The notes beneath the pieces were generated by a model that was not told the DNA's origin, made no database searches, and worked only from the letters and a program-made list of their open reading frames with translations. This document shows, piece after piece, positions 7,087 to 11,015 of a stretch of 11,015 bases of DNA. The DNA is taken from the NCBI GenBank assembly GCA_902810755.1, contig CADDYT010000185.1, positions 1 to 11,015 on the forward strand, written 5' to 3'. Positions within the stretch are counted from its first letter, which is position 1, and every line of letters starts with the position of its first letter. Position numbers and translations under genes: made by a program. The DNA is from Chloroflexota bacterium. Its GTDB lineage: Bacteria; Chloroflexota; Ktedonobacteria; Ktedonobacterales; Ktedonobacteraceae.

Positions 7087-7115
7087 TTGTTCTCTCTAAG
7101 AGAATACGCTATACT
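7087..7115 (+). promoter_or_regulatory. dnaN promoter
   Basis: TTGTTC (7087-7092), a 17-nt spacer and TATACT (7110-7115) form a good sigma-70-type promoter with an expected start near 7122 and a leader of roughly 38 bases. The spacer region contains TTCTCT-CTA-AGAGAA (7090-7104), a 6-bp inverted repeat overlapping the -35 box that could bind a regulator. Confidence 0.65.
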
Positions 7116-7146
7116 AGGCTGGAATTTTGTTACGCTGGTTGTGTCT

Positions 7147-7151
7147 GGAGG
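7147..7151 (+). promoter_or_regulatory. ribosome binding site that sets the dnaN GTG start
   Basis: GGAGG lies eight bases before the GTG at 7160. This favours that start over the in-frame ATG at 7127, which has no ribosome site and would place this motif inside the coding region. Confidence 0.85.
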
Positions 7152-7159
7152 ATGAAACC

Positions 7160-8299
7160 GTGAAGATCACTTGTAAACAGCAGGACTTGAGTCATGGCCT
7201 CTCTGTCGTGAGCCATGCCGTCTCAAGCCGCAGCACGCTCCCTATTCTGGCGAATATTTTGTTTGCCACCGATCATGGCCGCCTGCGGCTCTCGGCGACG
7301 AACCTGGAAATCGGCATCAATTGCTGGGTGGATGCGCAGATCGAGGAAGAGGGCGCGATTACCATTCCCGCCAAACTGGTCACCGATTATGTCAACAGCC
7401 TGCCACCGGGCATGGTGGATGTCACCGTGCCGGAGGAGAGCAATATTGTCAATATTAAGGGTGGGCGCAGCAATACCAATATCAAGGGGATGGACGCCTC
7501 GGAATTTCCGCTCATCCCCAGCGCCGAGGGCGGGGAGCCGCCCATCACGCTGGATGCCGCCACGCTCAAAGAGATGATCAACGAGGTGGCCTTTGCCGCC
7601 GCCGTTGATGAGTCGCGGCCCGTCTTCACCGGCGTGCTGGTGCAGGTGGGCAATGAGAAGATCACCTTTGCCGCCGCCGACGCCTTCCGCCTGGCCGTGC
7701 GCGTCGCGCCCCTGCCCGGCGACATGGAGACACACAGCGATATCCTCATTCCGGCGAAGACGCTGACCGAGCTTGGGCGCATCCTGCCCGCCGAGGGGCC
7801 GGTGCAGATGATCGTCACACCCAACCGCGCACAGGTACTCTTCCACACCGAACAGATCGATCTCGTCTCGCGCCTGATCGAAGGCACCTTCCCCAATTTC
7901 CGTCAGATCATCCCGAAAGAATACACCACGCGCGCGGTCATCGAGACGAAGGAGTTTGCCGCCGACGTGAAGCGGGCCTCGCTCTTCGCGCGCGATAGCT
8001 CCAACATTACCCGTGTCAGGGTCGCGCCCGGCAGCAACGACGGGCTGGAACCCGGCAGCGTGACCATCGAAGCGACGGCAGAAGACCTGGGCGATAACGT
8101 CAGCACGCTGCCCGCCGCCGTCGATGGGCCAGAGCAGCAGATTATCTTCAACGTGAAATATCTGGCCGACGTGCTGGCTGTCATCGGCTCGCAGGAGGTG
8201 GCGCTGGAAGTCAACGCCGCCACCAAACCCGGCGTCATTCGCCCCGTCGGCTCAACCGACTACACCTACGTCATCATGCCCATGCACACCAACCGATAA
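7160..8299 (+). CDS. dnaN: DNA polymerase III beta subunit (sliding clamp)
   Basis: DnaN forms the dimeric ring that tethers polymerase III and repair polymerases to DNA. The 379-residue product starts at GTG (read as Met) with KITCKQQDLSHGL. It shows the conserved first-domain block VSSRSTLPILANILF (21-35) and LRLSATNLEIGI, then FTGVLVQVG and ADAFRLAV in the middle domain, LIEGTFPNFRQIIP in the third, and the C-terminal YVIMPMHTNR that ends close to the partner-binding cleft. The length is typical of three-domain bacterial clamps. A promoter directly upstream suggests it is transcribed without dnaA, which is not adjacent; queA diverges upstream instead. manA and recF follow in the same direction, but 200 bases with a hairpin repeat separate dnaN from manA. 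Confidence 0.98.
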   Translation: MKITCKQQDLSHGLSVVSHAVSSRSTLPILANILFATDHGRLRLSATNLEIGINCWVDAQIEEEGAITIPAKLVTDYVNSLPPGMVDVTVPEESNIVNIKGGRSNTNIKGMDASEFPLIPSAEGGEPPITLDAATLKEMINEVAFAAAVDESRPVFTGVLVQVGNEKITFAAADAFRLAVRVAPLPGDMETHSDILIPAKTLTELGRILPAEGPVQMIVTPNRAQVLFHTEQIDLVSRLIEGTFPNFRQIIPKEYTTRAVIETKEFAADVKRASLFARDSSNITRVRVAPGSNDGLEPGSVTIEATAEDLGDNVSTLPAAVDGPEQQIIFNVKYLADVLAVIGSQEVALEVNAATKPGVIRPVGSTDYTYVIMPMHTNR

Positions 8300-8373
8300 C
8301 CGGGGCGATGGTGGGCGTTATACATGAATGATCGGTACGATGGATACACAAAAATATCATCCATCATCGGGCG

Positions 8374-8456
8374 GTCATGCTGAGCGCGAGCGAAGCATCT
8401 CCGGCAATCTCTGGTCTGTGTGCTTGCCCGGATGCTTCGCTCGCGCTCAGCATGAC
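8374..8456. repeat. hairpin repeat copy B, 26-bp perfect arms
   Basis: Arms 8374-8399 and 8431-8456 are exact reverse complements around a 31-nt loop. The sequence is GTCATGCTGAG, CGCG, AGCGAAGCAT plus C. It belongs to the same family as the copy at 6869-6957, differing by CGCG in place of TGG, with the difference mirrored on the opposite arm. It lies between dnaN and manA, where it could act as a weak transcript-end or mRNA-stabilising structure. Confidence 0.9.
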
Positions 8457-8485
8457 AAGCCCAATAGATGATTTTCAACGGATTG

Positions 8486-8490
8486 GAGAC
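8486..8490 (+). promoter_or_regulatory. ribosome binding site that sets the manA start
   Basis: GGAGA lies nine bases upstream of the ATG at 8500. The open frame extends back to an ATG at 8377, but that codon is inside the hairpin repeat and the extra 41 residues look like read-through of the repeat. Confidence 0.7.
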
Positions 8491-8499
8491 ATTTTCAGC

Positions 8500-9729
8500 A
8501 TGACCATTGTTGTGGAGGAGAGCGCGTTTCGGCTGGCAGGGAAAGTACAGCATTACGCCTGGGGCGGCTATGATTTCATCCCCACGCTGCTTGGTATTAA
8601 GCCGGAGACAGGGAGACCATACGCGGAATACTGGATGGGCGCGCACGAGAAGGCCCCGTCTGAAATTATCGACCCTGGCGGGACACGGGCTGCATTGAAC
8701 GATCTCATCGCGGCGCAGCCTGAAAAGACGCTGGGGGCGACCATCGCCCGGCAATACGGGCGGCTACCGTTCCTGTTTAAGGTGCTGGATGTGCGCGAGA
8801 TGCTCTCTATCCAGGTTCACCCATCGAAGGCGGAGGCGGAAGAGGGTTTCGCGCGCGAAAACGCTCTCGGCATTCCACTGGACGCGCCCGAACGCAACTA
8901 TAAAGACGATAACCATAAGCCAGAACTACAGGTCGCGTTGAGCGATTTCTGGCTGCTGCATGGCTTTCGACCGCAGGAGCAGTTGCAGGCCATCCTCGAC
9001 CAGGTACCCGAATTTGCCTCGCTGCGACCCATTTTCGCCGACGACGGTTATGCTGGCCTGTACAAATACGTGATGACGCTGCCAGCCGAGGCGGTCAATG
9101 AGCTGCTGGAGCCGCTGGCAAAGCGTATTGTGCCGCGTTACGAGGTTGGCGCGCTGGACGAATCCTCGCCTGACTACTGGGCGGCAACGGCGATGCGGCA
9201 GGAGCAAGCCAGCAACTATGATAGGGGCATCTTTTCCATTTATTTCTTCAATCTGGTACAACTGAGGTCGGGGCAGGCCATTTTTCAGGATGCCGGGGTA
9301 CCGCACGCCGCGCTGCGCGGCCAGGCGTTAGAGATCATGGCGAATTCGGATAATGTCATACGCGGCGGGCTGACACCCAAACATATAGATGTGCCAGAGC
9401 TGCTGAAACGAATTGTCTTTCAGGGTATGACGCCACAGACCATCGAAGGCCGGGCTGGCGTTCAAACGGGCGAGGCATGCTATGACACGCCCGTCGCCGA
9501 TTTTGCCCTGAGCAGGATCACCCTGAGTCAGGGGCAGCAGTACGCGCAGACAACGCGCTCACTGGAAATCCTGCTGTGCCTGAACGGCGAGGCGCTGCTG
9601 CACGCGAACGGCCAGACTATACACATGGGCCGAGGCGAGTGCGCCGTCGTCTTCGCCGACAAGAACTATGACTTACGAGCCATAAGCGCGCAGACGGTCG
9701 TGTTCAGAGCGCACATGCCGCGTGCATAA
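8500..9729 (+). CDS. manA: class I mannose-6-phosphate isomerase
   Basis: The enzyme interconverts mannose 6-phosphate and fructose 6-phosphate in the cytoplasm, linking glycolysis to GDP-mannose and surface glycan synthesis. The 409-residue protein has the type I zinc-enzyme signatures. These are VQHYAWGG (16-23), AEYWMGAHEK (42-51), LPFLFKVLDVREMLSIQVHP (89-108), ERNYKDDNHKPEL (131-143), GVPHAALRG (266-274), and ALEIMANSDNVIRGGLTPKH (276-295). The zinc ligands known for the family correspond to Q105, H107, E142 and H269, and the catalytic arginine to R288; all are present. The C-terminal cupin part (about 330-409) is complete. Its position between dnaN and recF is unusual and gives no obvious functional link. 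recF follows after 62 bases with its own likely promoter. Confidence 0.96.
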   Translation: MTIVVEESAFRLAGKVQHYAWGGYDFIPTLLGIKPETGRPYAEYWMGAHEKAPSEIIDPGGTRAALNDLIAAQPEKTLGATIARQYGRLPFLFKVLDVREMLSIQVHPSKAEAEEGFARENALGIPLDAPERNYKDDNHKPELQVALSDFWLLHGFRPQEQLQAILDQVPEFASLRPIFADDGYAGLYKYVMTLPAEAVNELLEPLAKRIVPRYEVGALDESSPDYWAATAMRQEQASNYDRGIFSIYFFNLVQLRSGQAIFQDAGVPHAALRGQALEIMANSDNVIRGGLTPKHIDVPELLKRIVFQGMTPQTIEGRAGVQTGEACYDTPVADFALSRITLSQGQQYAQTTRSLEILLCLNGEALLHANGQTIHMGRGECAVVFADKNYDLRAISAQTVVFRAHMPRA

Positions 9730-9741
9730 AGGGCGGAAATA

Positions 9742-9750
9742 TGGTACAAT
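9742..9750 (+). promoter_or_regulatory. extended -10 promoter upstream of recF
   Basis: TGG followed by TACAAT (9745-9750) matches an extended -10 element, which can work without a strong -35; none is clear. It lies 41 bases before the recF ATG, in the 62-bp gap after manA. Confidence 0.45.
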
Positions 9751-9791
9751 AGGCCAGGAAGTTTTCACAGACCCTATGGAAAAAGCTATAC

Positions 9792-10979
9792 ATGCATCTT
9801 TCTCACCTCATATTACATGATTTTCGCAACTATACGCACCTGGAGCTTCCCCTGCAACCTGGCCTGTACATTTTCTATGGAGAGAATGCGCAGGGGAAGA
9901 CCAATCTGCTCGAAGCCGCCGCCATGCTGGCGACCGGCGGCTCGTTTCATGCTACCGCCGACCGCGAAGTCGTGAACTGGCACGCCCGCAACCACGTTGC
10001 GCGGCTACAGGGCGCGGTGCAACGGCGCGAAGACAACCTGCACATCGAAATCGCGCTGATCGACCCGACGCCGCCCACCTTCAATGACACCCCGACCGCG
10101 ATCGCCACGCGCACCATTGAACTGCCGAACACGATGCAGCGCAAACGCATCAAGATCAACGGCATTCCGCGCCGCACGATGGAATTGATCGGGCAGATGC
10201 GCGTGGTTCTCTTCGCCCCCACCGACCTGCACCTTGTCGATGGCCCGCCGGAAGAGCGGCGGCGTTTCCTCGACCGCGCCCTCTGCCAGGTGCAGCCGCG
10301 CTACTGCCAGGCGCTGGTCAAGTATCGCAAGGTCATCACGCAACGCGCCGCCCTGCTCAAACGCATTCGCGAAAACCAGGAAGACCCGCACATGCTTGAC
10401 TACCTTGACGATCAGCTCACCACGCTGGCCAGCCAGATCATCTTCGAGCGCCGCCGCATGATCGCCGCCCTCAACGAGCAGACCGTGCCGCTGCAAGACA
10501 GCCTGAGCGGTGGGCGCGAGCGGTTGCAAATCGTCTACCGCCCCTCGTTTCGCGTCGACCCGGCATGGAATGTGCAGGAGAGCCTGCGCCATTACCGCGA
10601 GCAGTTGCAGGAGGCGCGGCGCAAAGAAATTTTGCAAGGGGTTTGCTTGCGCGGCCCGCACCGCGACGACCTGGATTTCCTGGTCAACGGCGTCAACATG
10701 CTCACCTATGGCTCGCGCGGCCAGCAGCGAACGACCGCCCTCTCCGCCAAGCTGGCCGAACTGGCCTACATGCGCGCCTGCACCGGCGAAGAACCCGTCC
10801 TCCTGCTCGACGACGTCTTCAGCGAGCTGGACACGCAGCGCCGCGAACACCTGCTGCGCCACATCCTCCAGCACGAGCAGGTCCTCCTCACCGCGACCGA
10901 CCTGAGCAGCTTCCCCCAGGAAGTCCTCAGCCAGGCGAAGCTATATAAAGTGGAACATGGGACGTTAAGCGAGGGATAG
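9792..10979 (+). CDS. recF: DNA replication and repair protein RecF
   Basis: RecF is an SMC-like ATPase that, with RecO and RecR, loads RecA at single-strand gaps. The 395-residue product has the N-terminal LSHLILHDFRNY (3-14), Walker A GENAQGKT (30-37), the family block GPPEERRRFLDRAL (151-164), LRGPHRDDLDFLVNG (286-300), the ABC signature region YGSRGQQRTTALSAKLAEL (306-324), and Walker B VLLLDDVFSELD (336-347) with the catalytic acidic residue. It is longer than the roughly 360-residue E. coli type; the extra length includes an inserted stretch around 91-110. The ATG at 9792 is preceded by a weak purine-rich site (GGAAAAAG). It shares direction with dnaN but is separated from it by manA. 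Confidence 0.97.
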   Translation: MHLSHLILHDFRNYTHLELPLQPGLYIFYGENAQGKTNLLEAAAMLATGGSFHATADREVVNWHARNHVARLQGAVQRREDNLHIEIALIDPTPPTFNDTPTAIATRTIELPNTMQRKRIKINGIPRRTMELIGQMRVVLFAPTDLHLVDGPPEERRRFLDRALCQVQPRYCQALVKYRKVITQRAALLKRIRENQEDPHMLDYLDDQLTTLASQIIFERRRMIAALNEQTVPLQDSLSGGRERLQIVYRPSFRVDPAWNVQESLRHYREQLQEARRKEILQGVCLRGPHRDDLDFLVNGVNMLTYGSRGQQRTTALSAKLAELAYMRACTGEEPVLLLDDVFSELDTQRREHLLRHILQHEQVLLTATDLSSFPQEVLSQAKLYKVEHGTLSEG

Positions 10980-11015
10980 GCTTTTTTTCTGCAACAAAAA
11001 GTGCCAAGGGGCGGA

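Larger units (their letters stand above)
6819..7159. other. divergent intergenic region between queA and dnaN
   Basis: This 341-bp region has no gene. It holds a perfect hairpin repeat (6869-6957), a nested palindrome (7057-7086) and the dnaN promoter (7087-7115). The queA promoter should lie in the left part, but I cannot identify clear boxes. One sequence close to a DnaA box, TTATACAC, occurs near 6974-6982 with no cluster around it. Confidence 0.6.

Noticed and set aside
7152..7163. Three-codon ATG frame (Met-Lys-Pro-stop) overlapping the dnaN GTG
   Set aside because: The ATG directly abuts the GGAGG, leaving no spacer for initiation, so a translated leader peptide is unlikely.
8339..8365. 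GATGGAT/ATCCATC hairpin after dnaN as a terminator
   Set aside because: The stem is only 7 bp and no T tract follows.
10005..10874. 289-codon minus-strand frame inside recF
   Set aside because: It is antisense to a RecF protein with all its motifs; its own sequence has no family features.
10967..10988. Intrinsic terminator after recF
   Set aside because: There is a run of seven T (10982-10988), but only a 4-bp AAGC/GCTT stem precedes it, too weak to call.

Overview
The window is GC-rich bacterial chromosome carrying nine protein genes, most of them housekeeping. The gene set (YajQ-family protein, a FolD homologue with a WYL regulator, QueA, the DNA polymerase sliding clamp DnaN, ManA, RecF), the long TPR protein with a Pro/Gln/Ala-rich tail, and the many intergenic hairpin repeats fit a free-living bacterium. 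My best guess is a Chloroflexota of the Ktedonobacteria type. That assignment rests on recalled protein resemblance and was not searched.

Layout. Positions 1-1805 (minus) hold the N-terminal 601 codons of a TPR protein that runs off the left edge. Positions 1989-2483 (minus) hold yajQ. Positions 2484-2952 are a gene-free stretch dominated by a ~200-bp imperfect palindrome. Positions 2953-3750 (plus) encode a class I SAM methyltransferase of unknown substrate. Positions 3851-5742 (plus) are a probable two-gene operon of a divergent FolD homologue and a WYL-domain transcriptional regulator. Positions 5700-6818 (minus) hold queA, which meets the regulator tail to tail with a 43-nt overlap. Positions 6819-7159 are a divergent intergenic region with a 28-bp-arm hairpin repeat, a nested palindrome and a good promoter. 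Then come dnaN (7160-8299), a second copy of the hairpin repeat family, manA (8500-9729) and recF (9792-10979), all on plus.

Functional picture. dnaN and recF are the usual pair of replication/repair genes found near bacterial origins, but here dnaA is not upstream and manA, a sugar isomerase, sits between them. FolD homologues belong to one-carbon folate metabolism, QueA to queuosine synthesis in tRNA, and ManA to mannose/fructose 6-phosphate interconversion. No tRNA, rRNA, CRISPR array, transposase or phage gene was seen.

The most notable points are: (1) the FolD homologue keeps the fold and its Rossmann loop but has leucine at both the catalytic lysine and glutamine positions (54 and 98), so it is probably not a normal bifunctional FolD; (2) two related perfect hairpin repeats flank dnaN, and the arms within each copy match each other better than they match the other copy; (3) a separate ~200-bp nested palindrome lies upstream of the methyltransferase. 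I found no convincing multi-gene novel system.
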